Of a stretch of DNA of 64,000 nucleotides, positions 16,271-25,864 are shown one piece after another. The notes beneath the pieces are model-generated. The model saw only the letters and a program-made list of their open reading frames with translations. It searched no databases and was not told the DNA's origin. The stretch lies in assembly GCF_002278925.1 (NCBI RefSeq), contig NZ_NCJH01000013.1, positions 29,472-93,471 on the forward strand, written 5' to 3'. The translations under genes and the position numbers were made by a program. Source of the DNA: Polaromonas sp. 39-63-25. GTDB lineage: Bacteria; Pseudomonadota; Gammaproteobacteria; Burkholderiales; Burkholderiaceae_C. Numbering within the stretch: the first letter of the stretch is position 1; every line of letters begins with the position of its first letter.

Positions 16271-16410
16271 ATGACCGGGTTCCCCTTCTGGCCGCCCCAG
16301 TTCAAACCATCCCGCCACGGGATGATTCACCGAACGACTGAAATTTATCCAGGCAGAGCGCGACGTGGCCCGACCGAGGACGTTTTATAAAAAATCGAGC
16401 TCAACTTGCC

Positions 16411-16429
16411 GGCGCAGACGGGCTGCGCC
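16411..16429 (-). terminator. hairpin between tssA and the effector candidate
   Basis: GGCGCAG / CTGCGCC, a perfect 7-bp stem with a 5-base loop, just after the tssA stop. On the transcribed strand a T-run (ATTTTTTATAAAA) follows about 15 bases later, which is further than in a standard intrinsic terminator and also looks like a possible -10 region for the gene that follows. Confidence 0.35.
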
Positions 16430-16438
16430 CGACTCACC

Positions 16439-17584
16439 TTATTCGCGCGATTCCTTGATGCCGAGCAGCGAAAAATACCGTGCAATATCGCCCTCTTCGC
16501 GCACCACTTCCTGCATCAGGTCGGCCAGCGACATGCGCCCCCAAGAGACGGCACGCTTGACCAGGTACGGGGTCGGACTGTGCGGCTCGGTTTTTTCCAG
16601 AAAAGCCGCGACCGCCTCCAGCATGCGGTAAGCATCCTCGCGGCTCGAAATGGAACCGGAACGCAGCAGCGCCTCGTGTGCAGCGGGAACTGCGTCGGTG
16701 TTCGGAGTTGCAGCAGCCATGATGTCGTCCTGGTTGATGGGGGGAGGCATTGTTTCGTCCTGCGCGGGCGATGCAACCGGTTGCGGCCGCGGGTCGCGCC
16801 CGTCGATCAGGCTGTCGACGGCCCGTCCAAGGCGCCGCAACATGTCGCCGACACGCGCCACACTCGGGGGGTTGGCGCTCATTCTTTCGTCGAGCATTCC
16901 GGTCAGGGCATCCCATTTTCCGGTCGCTGCCTGAATCTGGTCCCTGATGACTGCCAGGGCCAGCAGGTTGTTCCCGCTGGCGGCGGCGTTCATCTCCTCG
17001 CGCGTCAAGGCACCGGCACCTGACGGGCCTGCCGGTTTTTTTGCAACGCCCTTTTGGTTATCCGCAATCAGGGCCTGGTCCCAATCTGCCAGGCTGACCG
17101 CTGAGGGCATGCGGTCAGGCAGCTGGAGCAGGGCGATATGCAGCTTCAGGACCAGCGGCATGTTTTCATTGAGCCAGACAAAGGGTGCCGCGCGGGCATC
17201 GTCGTCACCGTCCTCGATCAGGGGATGGGCCGTGTCCCAAAACCGTTCGACCAACCCCGTCAGCAGGTCCACCGAAGCGTTGAAACCCTCGAGCTGGTGC
17301 TGGCGTGTCCAGGACTCGCACAGCCAGGCCGCCACCTGGAAATCCTTGGAGCGGCTGCCCAGCAGCTCGGTGCACCTGGCCGAGACGGCCTTCCAGTCGG
17401 CCTTTTTGAGAGGCCGCTCCCACTCGCCCATGGGCAGGCTGGCGTCGTCTTCCTCGCGCGCCTGGCGAATGCCGAGGTACAGCGGGTCATACCGCATGGA
17501 CGGCCCGGCCGGGTCTGCCCCGGGAACAGGTGCCAGCAGGGCTTCGATGTCAGGCTGAAAGCCTGCAGATGAATGGTTGGTCAT
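16439..17584 (-). CDS. tssA: type VI secretion protein TssA (ImpA)
   Basis: A 381-residue cytoplasmic baseplate/sheath assembly protein. The N-terminal ImpA_N region is recognisable: ALLAPVPGADPAGPSMRYDPLYLGIRQAREEDDASLPMGEWE (about 10-50) and then the W-K-x-V-S-x-R-C-x-E-L-L helix. It ends with a conserved tail (SREDAYRMLEAVAAFLEKTEPHSPTPYLVKRAVSWGRMSL), the VasJ-like C-terminus for this class. The ATG at 17584 gives the normal N-terminus; the longer open frame upstream is within tssM. The gap to tssM is 7 bases. Confidence 0.92.
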   Translation of the reverse strand: MTNHSSAGFQPDIEALLAPVPGADPAGPSMRYDPLYLGIRQAREEDDASLPMGEWERPLKKADWKAVSARCTELLGSRSKDFQVAAWLCESWTRQHQLEGFNASVDLLTGLVERFWDTAHPLIEDGDDDARAAPFVWLNENMPLVLKLHIALLQLPDRMPSAVSLADWDQALIADNQKGVAKKPAGPSGAGALTREEMNAAASGNNLLALAVIRDQIQAATGKWDALTGMLDERMSANPPSVARVGDMLRRLGRAVDSLIDGRDPRPQPVASPAQDETMPPPINQDDIMAAATPNTDAVPAAHEALLRSGSISSREDAYRMLEAVAAFLEKTEPHSPTPYLVKRAVSWGRMSLADLMQEVVREEGDIARYFSLLGIKESRE

Positions 17585-17591
17585 GCGTGTC

Positions 17592-20500
17592 TCACTGCCC
17601 GCCAAATTCGGGTGCCCGGGTCGGGAACACGCCGGGCCAGAACACCGGGGTGCGCTTGCCGACCGGCGACAGGGCCAGCCGCAGGTAGACCCGGGCGCGA
17701 ACCTCCTGCGGGGCCACCCTCGGGTTGTCCGGCGTGAAGCTGAGCGGGAACTCCATACGCAGCAGTTGCGCGCGGCCGTCGGCCCGACCCGCCGCATCGG
17801 GTTCGCGCTGGCGCTGGATCATGCGCACCAGGGACCAGGTGTCCGTGAACCGGTAAGAAACCGTTTTGCCATCGGCAGACATATGGGGCTGCTGGGGATC
17901 ATTGACGGCGTTCACCGGGGAGTCTTTGGCAAGCCGCAAGGTCAGGGTGATCGGCGTGCCCGGCTCCCAGCGCAGCGGACGCCGTGCATCACGCAGCTTG
18001 AGAGTTTGCGAGCCCACCTCCAGGGTCCAGTCGATCACCTTGTTGCCTTCAATTTCGGCCGACTGGTTGGTCCTGAACTCCACCGCCATGTCATAACCCG
18101 CAACCGCTCCTTCTTCCACCGGATACAGCGGGGCCATGAAGGCCCTGACACGGTCGAACTGATCGGCAAAGCGCCGGGCAGGCAGCCCGACCAAGGCACC
18201 GCGGCTTGCGGCGGATGTTTCCTTCAGGGTGCGGGACATCCGCTCGGAGTTTTTGAGGATCTGGCCAACGTCATCAAAGTCCGCATCCGGCGCGTCCTTG
18301 GCGCCAGGCACCGCAAAGGGCTGGCGACCCGCCAGCAGGCGGTTGAAATTGCCCGAGAAAGCCGCCCACTGCTCCTGCTGCTCGCCGACACGCAATTCGT
18401 TGCAGCGTTTGAGCAGCGCGCTGTAGACCTGCAGGTGTTTTTCGGCAAAATAGTCGGCCGGTCGCCCGCCCGGTGCCTTGCCCGCCAGTTTCTCCGAGCA
18501 GTTCGCCCTGTCGAGGTCGGCTCCGGTGGTGACAAGGAACTGCTCGTAAACGACCAGGCTGCTGTTCGGGTTTTTCAGGCGGTAACGTTCCAGTTCACGG
18601 TTGATGGCCTGCCAGCGCCGCGCCAGCTGCGATTCGGCCGCAGCACTGTCGAGCGAGGCAAGATAGATTTCTGATTGCCGGCCCAGTGTTTCCGCGCGGC
18701 TGAACTGCAGCGCCAGGGTCTGCAGCAGGCTGGGGCCGTCTGGCACACCGAACGCCTGCAGCAGCGGACCGCGATCACCCAGCCAATAACTGAAGTCCCG
18801 CCCACGGATGGCATACAGGTCGGACTGGGTCAAGCTGTCGTCGACCTGCCGCAGGCGCGTCACGGCATCCTGCGAAATCAGGCCGCGCAAGTTGTCCGCC
18901 TTGCCTTTGGCGCCAAGTTCGGTGAGCAGTCCCTGGACCTTGACCAGGCGGCTTCGCGATGCGTCAAACGCCACGGCATCGGCCACCGCACCGGGATCGG
19001 TCCTGCTGCTGATCGACAAGGCTTCAACCGCGTGGTCACCAACCAGGCGTGCAAACTGGAAGTTGACGAAGGCCGCAACGCTGGGCCGGGTCGCAGGCGG
19101 GAACTTGACCAGGCCTTCACCCATGAAGCGCTTGTGCGCTTCACTGAGCGCCAAGGCCTGGTCCAGCCTGGTGCTGTCCCATACCAGAATGCTCTGCGCC
19201 ACGATCTCGGGAATCTCGCGGTCGCTGGGCGGCGTCATGAACGGCTGTGCCAGCAGCCCTGTAAGCGCATCGCGCAGGGCAAGCCTGTCGGCGGACAGCG
19301 CAAAACGCGCGTCTTTTTCCTGCCAGACCACACCCGCTTGTCCTTCGGCCCCGAGGAGTGCTTCAAACTCGGTCCTGAATTTCTGGAATTCGGTGACCGC
19401 ATGCTGGCGCACCTGATCCGAAGCTTCCGGCCCGAGCAGACGCCTGGACTGGGTGATACGCATCAGGGCGGCGTCATAGGCCGAACCCAGGTTCAGGTCG
19501 GGCAGTCTCATCCAGCCGCCTTTGCCGGTGGCCAGCAAACCTTCCTGCTCCTTGATCGCCCTCAGGATTTCCTTGTAGCCGCCGACGGTCTGGGTGTAGC
19601 CGCCAATACGGGCATCGGTGGCAAACAGCCGCGCACCCTGCGCCACAAGCTGCCGTTCGGAGACCAGCAAGTCGTTGTTCACGAACAGGCGTCTGTCCAG
19701 GGCATTCATTCCCCTGTCCAGCGAACAGCGCACCGCCTGCTGGATGTGCATCACGCTGATGGCTGCCGGCGAGAGGCTCCCGGGAATATCGCTGCCCCTG
19801 AAGAAGCGGATGCTCTGCGACATGTTGCCCGGCAATTCGGCGCCCAGGGTGTACTTGACCAGCAACCGGAGGTCGTTGGCTTCGTTCTGATTGGGCTTTT
19901 GCAGGCGAACCATGGCCACAATCGCCTGGTCCAGCCGCTCGACGGCTGTCAGGTATTGCAGCATGGCCGCGAACTCCGGCAGATCTTCCACGGCCAGGCT
20001 GAACCTGTGTGGCGTACCCGAGATCGCCGCAAACCCGGCAGGCGCAGCGCACTCGCCGCCAATGATGAGTTCCGAGGTGCTGGCATCCTGGGATACGCCG
20101 GTCATGTCAGCAGCCCGCGCATACAGTTCGCGCCGCAGGGTGTTGATGGCAATCTCGCCGAACTCGCGCTCTATGCGCGCGGCCACACGATCATCGAGGT
20201 TGTCGAAAACCTCCCACGAGCCGGGCATGAAAAACGTCCAGGCCTTGTCGGTTCCCAGCTTCTCGATGGCAGCCAGCAGGGAAAGGGTTTTCGCCCGGTA
20301 CCAGTCGGAGGCGATAGGTTCACCGCGCTCGCTGGCCCGGGCCCGGTAGTTGGCATCGGCTTCGATTTGCGACAGGGCCCTGGCCAGTTCGGGGTTGCGT
20401 TTGCTCAGTTGCACCGTGGCCACCAGCAGGCCCACACTCCAGCCGCCCAGAACCACCAGTGCAGCCCAGCGCGCCGCGCGGCTCAGCACCGGCCGCGCCA

Positions 20501-21659
20501 GCTGTTGGCGGGACGGCCTGGCCACGCCGTACTCCATGAAAATTTTCTTCTCGAAAAGATCCCGCAGGAAGGCCGGTTCGCGCATCAGCTGCGACACCAG
20601 GTCGGCCTGCTCTTCCTTGGCTTCACCATTCAGCGCCGCCGCGACATCAAGGGCGCCGGCCTTTTGCGCCGATTCGCTGCTGTCACCGGTCAGGTAAATG
20701 CCGCGAAAGAAAAACGGCTCATGGTAGGCACTGGGCCGCATGAGTTCGTCCACGTAAACCTGCAGTTGCGCCCGAACCGCATCGATCCGGGAGGGAAGCA
20801 GAAAAAATTTCCCTGTTTCTGCACTGACCGAATCGAGCGCAAAGAGTTCGGCCGAGGTGTCCGAGACCGTTTTCACGACGCTGTCGAGCGCCTCGCCGAC
20901 CCAGCCGTCCTGGTAGGTGGTGGACAGATCGTAAGGCGATGACCAACCGAGAATGCCGGCGCGCATGGGCTCGGGCAGCGCCCTGGCGAAGGGCGAAAAC
21001 CCTTCGATCTGGTCGCACCCGGAAACCACGACGTAGACGGCAAACCGCATGGCAAAGCGGTTTTGCGCGAGCCAGAGCCGGCGGTGCGCGAGGCGGGCCA
21101 GCTTGCCGAGTTCCAGCAGGGCATCCGGGCTGTTGTCCAGCAGCAAGGCGGCCGGCACAGTGATGACGACGGAGTCAAAGGGTCTCTGGGGCCGGTATTT
21201 ACGGCACAGGCCGAGGAACTCGTCCCACGGTTTTTCCGTTGCATCTTCGTCGTCGGGCGAGCCCAGGTAGGCGCCCTGCATGTCAATGACAATGCCCTTG
21301 TCAAAGAAGTGCCAGGCGATGCCCTGGGTTGCAGCGGCGGAAGCGGCCTCGGAGCTGAGCGCACTGGCCACGCCCGACTGTTCAATGGGCAGTTGCCGGT
21401 TGTCCATGCCTTCATTGAGTACCAGCACCCAGGGAATGCTGTAGCGCTCGCTCCGGGAAGCAATATTGCCCTCGATCAGTTCAACCGCCTGCCTGAAGGA
21501 GTTGCGCAGCGAGTCAAACCGGAGCTTGACGATCTTGGGATCGCTGCCGGGCTTGGCAGCCGATCGGCGCACGGCGAAATACAGTACCAGGCCCAGAACA
21601 ACCAGCACCAGGACAATCAGAACGCCCAGAGACGCCAGAAACAGGTTGTCTTTCAGCAT
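17592..21659 (-). CDS. tssM: type VI secretion membrane complex protein TssM (IcmF)
   Basis: A 1355-residue inner-membrane protein of the T6SS TssJLM complex, with a large periplasmic domain. A first membrane segment lies at about residues 6-30 (FLASLGVLIVLVLVVLGLVL), then a cytoplasmic domain, and another at about 420-450 (WAALVVLGGWSVGLLVATV). The C-terminal periplasmic region ends with the family-typical FPLSFTPDNPRVAPQEVRARVYLRL. The cytoplasmic domain lacks a P-loop: the place where G-x-x-G-x-G-K-T is expected reads VLVLNEGMDNRQL. The start MLKDNLF at 21659 is used; upstream sequence overlaps tssL. Confidence 0.93.
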   Translation of the reverse strand: MLKDNLFLASLGVLIVLVLVVLGLVLYFAVRRSAAKPGSDPKIVKLRFDSLRNSFRQAVELIEGNIASRSERYSIPWVLVLNEGMDNRQLPIEQSGVASALSSEAASAAATQGIAWHFFDKGIVIDMQGAYLGSPDDEDATEKPWDEFLGLCRKYRPQRPFDSVVITVPAALLLDNSPDALLELGKLARLAHRRLWLAQNRFAMRFAVYVVVSGCDQIEGFSPFARALPEPMRAGILGWSSPYDLSTTYQDGWVGEALDSVVKTVSDTSAELFALDSVSAETGKFFLLPSRIDAVRAQLQVYVDELMRPSAYHEPFFFRGIYLTGDSSESAQKAGALDVAAALNGEAKEEQADLVSQLMREPAFLRDLFEKKIFMEYGVARPSRQQLARPVLSRAARWAALVVLGGWSVGLLVATVQLSKRNPELARALSQIEADANYRARASERGEPIASDWYRAKTLSLLAAIEKLGTDKAWTFFMPGSWEVFDNLDDRVAARIEREFGEIAINTLRRELYARAADMTGVSQDASTSELIIGGECAAPAGFAAISGTPHRFSLAVEDLPEFAAMLQYLTAVERLDQAIVAMVRLQKPNQNEANDLRLLVKYTLGAELPGNMSQSIRFFRGSDIPGSLSPAAISVMHIQQAVRCSLDRGMNALDRRLFVNNDLLVSERQLVAQGARLFATDARIGGYTQTVGGYKEILRAIKEQEGLLATGKGGWMRLPDLNLGSAYDAALMRITQSRRLLGPEASDQVRQHAVTEFQKFRTEFEALLGAEGQAGVVWQEKDARFALSADRLALRDALTGLLAQPFMTPPSDREIPEIVAQSILVWDSTRLDQALALSEAHKRFMGEGLVKFPPATRPSVAAFVNFQFARLVGDHAVEALSISSRTDPGAVADAVAFDASRSRLVKVQGLLTELGAKGKADNLRGLISQDAVTRLRQVDDSLTQSDLYAIRGRDFSYWLGDRGPLLQAFGVPDGPSLLQTLALQFSRAETLGRQSEIYLASLDSAAAESQLARRWQAINRELERYRLKNPNSSLVVYEQFLVTTGADLDRANCSEKLAGKAPGGRPADYFAEKHLQVYSALLKRCNELRVGEQQEQWAAFSGNFNRLLAGRQPFAVPGAKDAPDADFDDVGQILKNSERMSRTLKETSAASRGALVGLPARRFADQFDRVRAFMAPLYPVEEGAVAGYDMAVEFRTNQSAEIEGNKVIDWTLEVGSQTLKLRDARRPLRWEPGTPITLTLRLAKDSPVNAVNDPQQPHMSADGKTVSYRFTDTWSLVRMIQRQREPDAAGRADGRAQLLRMEFPLSFTPDNPRVAPQEVRARVYLRLALSPVGKRTPVFWPGVFPTRAPEFGGQ

Positions 21660-21693
21660 CGTCGGCCCCCCGGTTGCAGTGGAGAAGGCGCTT

Positions 21694-22452
21694 TCATTGG
21701 CTGCCCCCCGTTCCGGTCGTGCTGCCGGTCTGCAGGACCTGACGCACCGGCCAGGACTGCCACAGCCAGAGCATTTCAGAGATGGCCAGCAATCCCACAA
21801 CACCGAGAAGGAAGACCACCGTCCAACGGCTCAATGTCGGCATCTTTTTCGGCGCAATATGCGACAGCGTGCTGGCATAAGCGCGTTCGGACAGGACACG
21901 GTCACGGCCGGAGAGATCGGGCCGCCGCTGGTAGACAAACTGGAACAGCTCCTCCCGGTAGCCTGCAAAACGATCCGTGTCGGCTGCTCCGCGGTATTTG
22001 CCCTGGAAACCCAGCGCCAGCGCCGAGAGGTAAAGGCTGGCGATCGGCCGCAAGGACGGCTCGCGGCTGGACAGCAGTTCTTCTATGCGTTCGAAAATCC
22101 GCTCGCCGGCAATGCTGGTTCTGAAGAGGGAGGCTTCCAGCAAATGGGTGGTCCAGCAATCGCGACCTATCCAGGCCGTGTTGAGCAGGATTTCATCGGC
22201 CAGCGCGGCCTTGAGGTAACGCGCGTCGGCAATGCTCTCAAGTTCAAACCGGTTGCCCTCCCGTTTGGACTCCAGCGTCTGCAGCTCGATAAGGTTTTCC
22301 AGATGTTTGCTGACATGCTGGGCAGCCAGGTCCGGGTCGGTTTCGCGCATCTCGATCGCGCGGGTCTGGGCCTTCGAAACTTCGTCGAAGAAAGAGCGGA
22401 ACTGCGTGATCAGGTGGTTGTCGTCCTGTTTGTCTCGGGTTTGGCGTGCCAT
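21694..22452 (-). CDS. tssL: type VI secretion protein TssL (DotU family)
   Basis: A 252-residue DotU-type component of the membrane complex. The cytoplasmic hook-shaped domain has ARYLKAALADEILLNTAWIG and LYLSALALGFQGKYRG, signatures of TssL/IcmH. A single C-terminal membrane helix (WTVVFLLGVVGLLAISEMLWLW, about 213-234) is followed by a short glycine/threonine-rich tail. No OmpA-like peptidoglycan-binding domain is fused. It lies between tssK (24-base gap) and tssM (34-base gap). Confidence 0.93.
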   Translation of the reverse strand: MARQTRDKQDDNHLITQFRSFFDEVSKAQTRAIEMRETDPDLAAQHVSKHLENLIELQTLESKREGNRFELESIADARYLKAALADEILLNTAWIGRDCWTTHLLEASLFRTSIAGERIFERIEELLSSREPSLRPIASLYLSALALGFQGKYRGAADTDRFAGYREELFQFVYQRRPDLSGRDRVLSERAYASTLSHIAPKKMPTLSRWTVVFLLGVVGLLAISEMLWLWQSWPVRQVLQTGSTTGTGGSQ

Positions 22453-22476
22453 TGTTCGCTGCTTTCTGTTGGAGCG

Positions 22477-23805
22477 TCAGCCCTTGACGAAGAGAACCAT
22501 TTCCTGCGGGCGTTGCGCAGACGCACTTTCCGTGGAGTTGCTGACAATCAGGGGCTCATTGGCCAGGGTCAGGGCGGCGCTGGCCTGAATGGAAAACAGG
22601 GTGTATCCCGAGCTGGCCCGCACGCCGAGCTCCTGGGCAACTTCAATGTGCGAGCGCATGGCACCGAGTACGCGTCTTTCCCTGAGCGACGCATAAGCCG
22701 ACTGGGACCCGACAATGGCGCCGTTCATCCAGGCGACCAGGTCTTTTTCGGGTTGCCCGCGCAAGCCCACCACCAGCTGCTTGTCGACCCATTCCGGCAG
22801 CAGGTTGATTTCAAACGCACCATGGCGGTACTCGAACTTGTGTTCCCGGTATTCCTGGCTGATTTCCATCAGGGAGTCCTGCAAAGCCTCGAGCACCGGG
22901 TTGAGCACCGCCAGCGGATCGGCATGATCGTACTCGGGCGGTACCGGCGGCAGGGCCCCGGGCTTGAGCATGCTCAGAGGCCCGAGCAGGGCGCATAGCG
23001 CCAGATACAGGGGATAAGGGTGCAGACTGGGTGTGCGCAAGACGGCTTCGACTTGCGGCAGGCCAGTCATCAGGTTGCGAAGCCGCTCCCTTTGCTCCAG
23101 GTAGGCCAGCCTGTCCTCGGTTTTGGAGGACGGCACAGCCGTCTGCTTCGCCACAAATGCAGCCTTGCCGCGCAATTGGCCGACGAAGGCAGACACCCGC
23201 TCCCACAAGACGCCGTCTTTCGGCATCTCGATCAGCGCGGGCAGGGTCTCGCCCATCTTGATGAGTTCGTTGTCCTTGAACACCGTGCCCAGGCGCAGCC
23301 AGGTATAAATTCCCGAGGGCACATCACCTGCAACCAGCGAGAGGTTGGGCAGCAACCGCGGAAGGTCGGCAGGCAGTGCCTCCGACACCTCGTCTTCCAC
23401 CTGGCCCATGGCAACCGAACGGAACCGCGAGGGCGAGCCTTTGTCGCGCATGCTTTTGGTCAGCGGCAGGACCAGGTAGAAATCCAGAGGGGCGTTGCCC
23501 AGCGCTTCAGCAAACGGGGCCAGTTTGAGCTCGAGCGTGCCATGCTGGGCATTGTCTGCCGAGAAGCTGACCGAGGTACCGTCCGGCATGATCGCTTCCA
23601 GCTGCTGGACCCTGACAATGCCGGCCGGCAACAACCCCATGTCGATTTTCAGGCTGCGCACACCCCATGAAAAAGGTGCGGCCAGCAATGTGTGCAAGGC
23701 CACCAGGGAGTCGAGCCGGGCCGATGCCTGCTGGAAATGCTGCGGCGACAACAGCATGCCCTCATGCCACTGGATGCGCTCTTCAACCGGGAGGGACTTA
23801 ACCAT
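22477..23805 (-). CDS. tssK: type VI secretion baseplate protein TssK
   Basis: A 442-residue baseplate subunit that links the wedge to the membrane complex. The N-terminal IQWHEGMLLSPQHFQQ is the family signature, and the C-terminal half has PEWVDKQLVVGLRG and the MRSHIEVAQELGVRASSGYTLFSI region. The ATG at 23805 is preferred because GAGGGAG sits six bases upstream; an ATG at 23820 adds five residues and also has a possible ribosome site. The gene follows tssJ closely. Confidence 0.93.
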   Translation of the reverse strand: MVKSLPVEERIQWHEGMLLSPQHFQQASARLDSLVALHTLLAAPFSWGVRSLKIDMGLLPAGIVRVQQLEAIMPDGTSVSFSADNAQHGTLELKLAPFAEALGNAPLDFYLVLPLTKSMRDKGSPSRFRSVAMGQVEDEVSEALPADLPRLLPNLSLVAGDVPSGIYTWLRLGTVFKDNELIKMGETLPALIEMPKDGVLWERVSAFVGQLRGKAAFVAKQTAVPSSKTEDRLAYLEQRERLRNLMTGLPQVEAVLRTPSLHPYPLYLALCALLGPLSMLKPGALPPVPPEYDHADPLAVLNPVLEALQDSLMEISQEYREHKFEYRHGAFEINLLPEWVDKQLVVGLRGQPEKDLVAWMNGAIVGSQSAYASLRERRVLGAMRSHIEVAQELGVRASSGYTLFSIQASAALTLANEPLIVSNSTESASAQRPQEMVLFVKG

Positions 23806-23883
23806 GGATGGCTCCCTCATCTGTCGTGCGCCCTTCCGGGATACGGAGCGTCTTGGCGTTTTTCTTCATAGGAACTCCTCGGC

Positions 23884-24372
23884 TTATTCGGTCTTCAGGG
23901 CTGACACGGAAAATGAGCGCGCCCCCAGCTGCACGAGTATTTCCCCCTGCATCTGGTCCACCCGTACGCGATGCTCTCCAGGCGTCAGATAATCCGCAAA
24001 AAGCAGGACGCCAACCACCCGAGACGCCCCGAAGGTGTCGGCGGGAAGTTTGAGGGTCTGTCCGGGCACGATCTCCATGCTGCGGTAGCTCAACCCCTCC
24101 GGAAAGGTCTTGGCCAGATCGGCGCGGGACGAAAACCATTTGGATGCCGGCAATGTCGACACCATGCCCAGCGTTGCCTCGTCCCGAAGCAGCACCACGT
24201 CCAGCGCAACCGGGGTATTCAGGTTGGCGCCCTCGCTCGCGATGACAGTCATGCCGTTCCAGTCCAGGCGGCTTCCTTTCGCCGTGAAGAACCCGGCGAC
24301 ACTGCTGATGGTGCTGCAGGCCGACAAGCTCCCCAGGACAAGAATAATCAGGCAAATTTTTAGAAATTTCAT
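23884..24372 (-). CDS. tssJ: type VI secretion lipoprotein TssJ
   Basis: A 162-residue outer-membrane lipoprotein of the T6SS membrane complex. Signal peptide with lipobox LSAC (Cys19). The mature domain begins with a short helix and then the two-layer beta sandwich: LDWNGMTVIASEGANLNTPVALDVVLLRD, a W-F-S-S-R-A-D-L motif and the closing VGVLLFADYLTPGEHRVRVDQ. The ATG at 24372 starts the signal peptide. It is separated by only 7 bases from the DAACS transporter gene upstream, which ties that metabolic gene to the T6SS transcript. Confidence 0.88.
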   Translation of the reverse strand: MKFLKICLIILVLGSLSACSTISSVAGFFTAKGSRLDWNGMTVIASEGANLNTPVALDVVLLRDEATLGMVSTLPASKWFSSRADLAKTFPEGLSYRSMEIVPGQTLKLPADTFGASRVVGVLLFADYLTPGEHRVRVDQMQGEILVQLGARSFSVSALKTE

Positions 24373-24379
24373 TTTTTTC

Positions 24380-25864
24380 TTAACCAGGGCTGTTCCCTGC
24401 AACGGCCATGGGCCCCGATGCATACGGCTGAGGCAGGCCCGCGCCCGTCTTTCGCATCCCGACGCCGATACCCGCAATCGTAATCAATAACGCCGCCAGC
24501 AAGACACAAGCCAGCGCCATTGCAACACTGGCCCGGGAAAAAACAAAGCGGACAGGCTCCAGCGCGCGCAGGTTCGATGATGCGGCGGTTTCAATACGCT
24601 CCGAAGGCAGTCCGCGGGAAACCAGCACGATCAGGACACAGGCAAACAGCAGCGTGAGCAGGTTGCGCGGGCCTTCGCAGACCAGGTCGATCGCCAGGAA
24701 AAGTGCCAGTGCAGCTTCAATGGGAAGATTCAGTATGGACAGCACCACACCGGCGAACCCTACCGCGGCCAGGCTGTTGTTGCCCGCCGATGCAAACGCC
24801 GCCAGCGAGGCACCGACGCAAATCAGCAGGAACTCTTGAGGCGTGATGGAGCGCCCATAGATATTGGCCACAAACACTGCCAGCAGCGAGAAATAAAGTG
24901 CTGCACCGGAACGCATGAACACCGACGCAACCGGAATCACCAGTTCGACAATGCCCCGGCTGAACCCCAACCGGGAACTCATGGCCTCTATCGTGTCGGG
25001 AATGCTTGCCGTGGTGCTGGCGGAGGTCAGGCTGATGAGAACAGGCGCCTTCAGCGCCGACATCACACTGGCTGGAGAAAGCCCTGACTTTTTCCAGATC
25101 AACAGAATGGCCGCTCCAGAGAGGGAAAAAGCGAACAGATAGAAGGAGCCCAGAAAACTGCCCATCGCATGAAGCGTCCGGGCGTCGGTCCTGGCCACAA
25201 AATAGGCTGCCATGCCAAAAGCCAGCACCGGAATAAAAACGTTGACGCGGGAAATGATCAACTCAAGGGTGCGATAAATCGCCTCGAAAATGCCCATCAG
25301 TGCATTGGTTTGCGGCCTGAGCAGCGCAGCAAAAGCCAGCCCGAACAGGATGGCGCACAGCAGGATGGCCAGCGACTGGCCTTCCGCAAGCACCCGGAAA
25401 AAGTTGTCCGGCACCGCAGCCATCCACAAATCGGGCGCCGCTGTTACTTCGGAAGCCCCGGCACCATACAGGGAAACTTCGGCGTTTGCGGCATCTCCGC
25501 CGGCGTTTTGCACCAGGGCACCGAGGTATTCACGGTCGGCAGAGCTCAGATCCTGACCGGTGCCGGCGAGCACGCCGAACATTGCCCCCAGCACTGCACA
25601 CAGCACCACCAGGCCTACCGCCAGACCCACAATCATCAATGCGCGTTTTCCAGGTTGCGGCAAGGCCAATGTCTGACGCAGGCCGAAAAAAGTGGCCACA
25701 ACCAGCAACGGAAGCGCAGCCATATTGACCAGGGCCAGGTAGATCTGCCCAAGAACAAAGGCCTCGCCACCCACGGCAGGTGCAAGCCAGCCCAGCAGTG
25801 CTCCCCCCATCACGCAAAGCAGGAGAGCCAAGGGACTGTTCGACAGGCGCTTCAGGAGTCCCAT
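24380..25864 (-). CDS. divergent DAACS (dicarboxylate/amino acid:cation symporter) family transporter, paralogue 1
   Basis: A 494-residue inner-membrane protein with the SLC1/GltP-like fold: eight or so hydrophobic segments, a helical-hairpin serine-rich motif LTSASTTASIPDT (about 335-348), and the TM8 stretch AIDLVCEGPRNLL. The usual NMDG sodium/substrate motif of TM7 is replaced (VASVFMRSGAALYF), so coupling or substrate may differ from glutamate/aspartate carriers. There is a C-terminal extension with another hydrophobic segment. The ATG at 25864 overlaps the racemase gene by 13 bases. It is in the middle of the T6SS operon. Confidence 0.85.
   Translation of the reverse strand: MGLLKRLSNSPLALLLCVMGGALLGWLAPAVGGEAFVLGQIYLALVNMAALPLLVVATFFGLRQTLALPQPGKRALMIVGLAVGLVVLCAVLGAMFGVLAGTGQDLSSADREYLGALVQNAGGDAANAEVSLYGAGASEVTAAPDLWMAAVPDNFFRVLAEGQSLAILLCAILFGLAFAALLRPQTNALMGIFEAIYRTLELIISRVNVFIPVLAFGMAAYFVARTDARTLHAMGSFLGSFYLFAFSLSGAAILLIWKKSGLSPASVMSALKAPVLISLTSASTTASIPDTIEAMSSRLGFSRGIVELVIPVASVFMRSGAALYFSLLAVFVANIYGRSITPQEFLLICVGASLAAFASAGNNSLAAVGFAGVVLSILNLPIEAALALFLAIDLVCEGPRNLLTLLFACVLIVLVSRGLPSERIETAASSNLRALEPVRFVFSRASVAMALACVLLAALLITIAGIGVGMRKTGAGLPQPYASGPMAVAGNSPG

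Noticed and set aside
14669-16390. 573-residue plus-strand open frame opposite the effector candidate
   Set aside because: His/Arg/Gly/Val-rich composition typical of a shadow; the minus-strand frame has a normal amino-acid composition and a ribosome site.
18675-20942. 755-residue plus-strand open frame opposite tssM
   Set aside because: Shadow of tssM.
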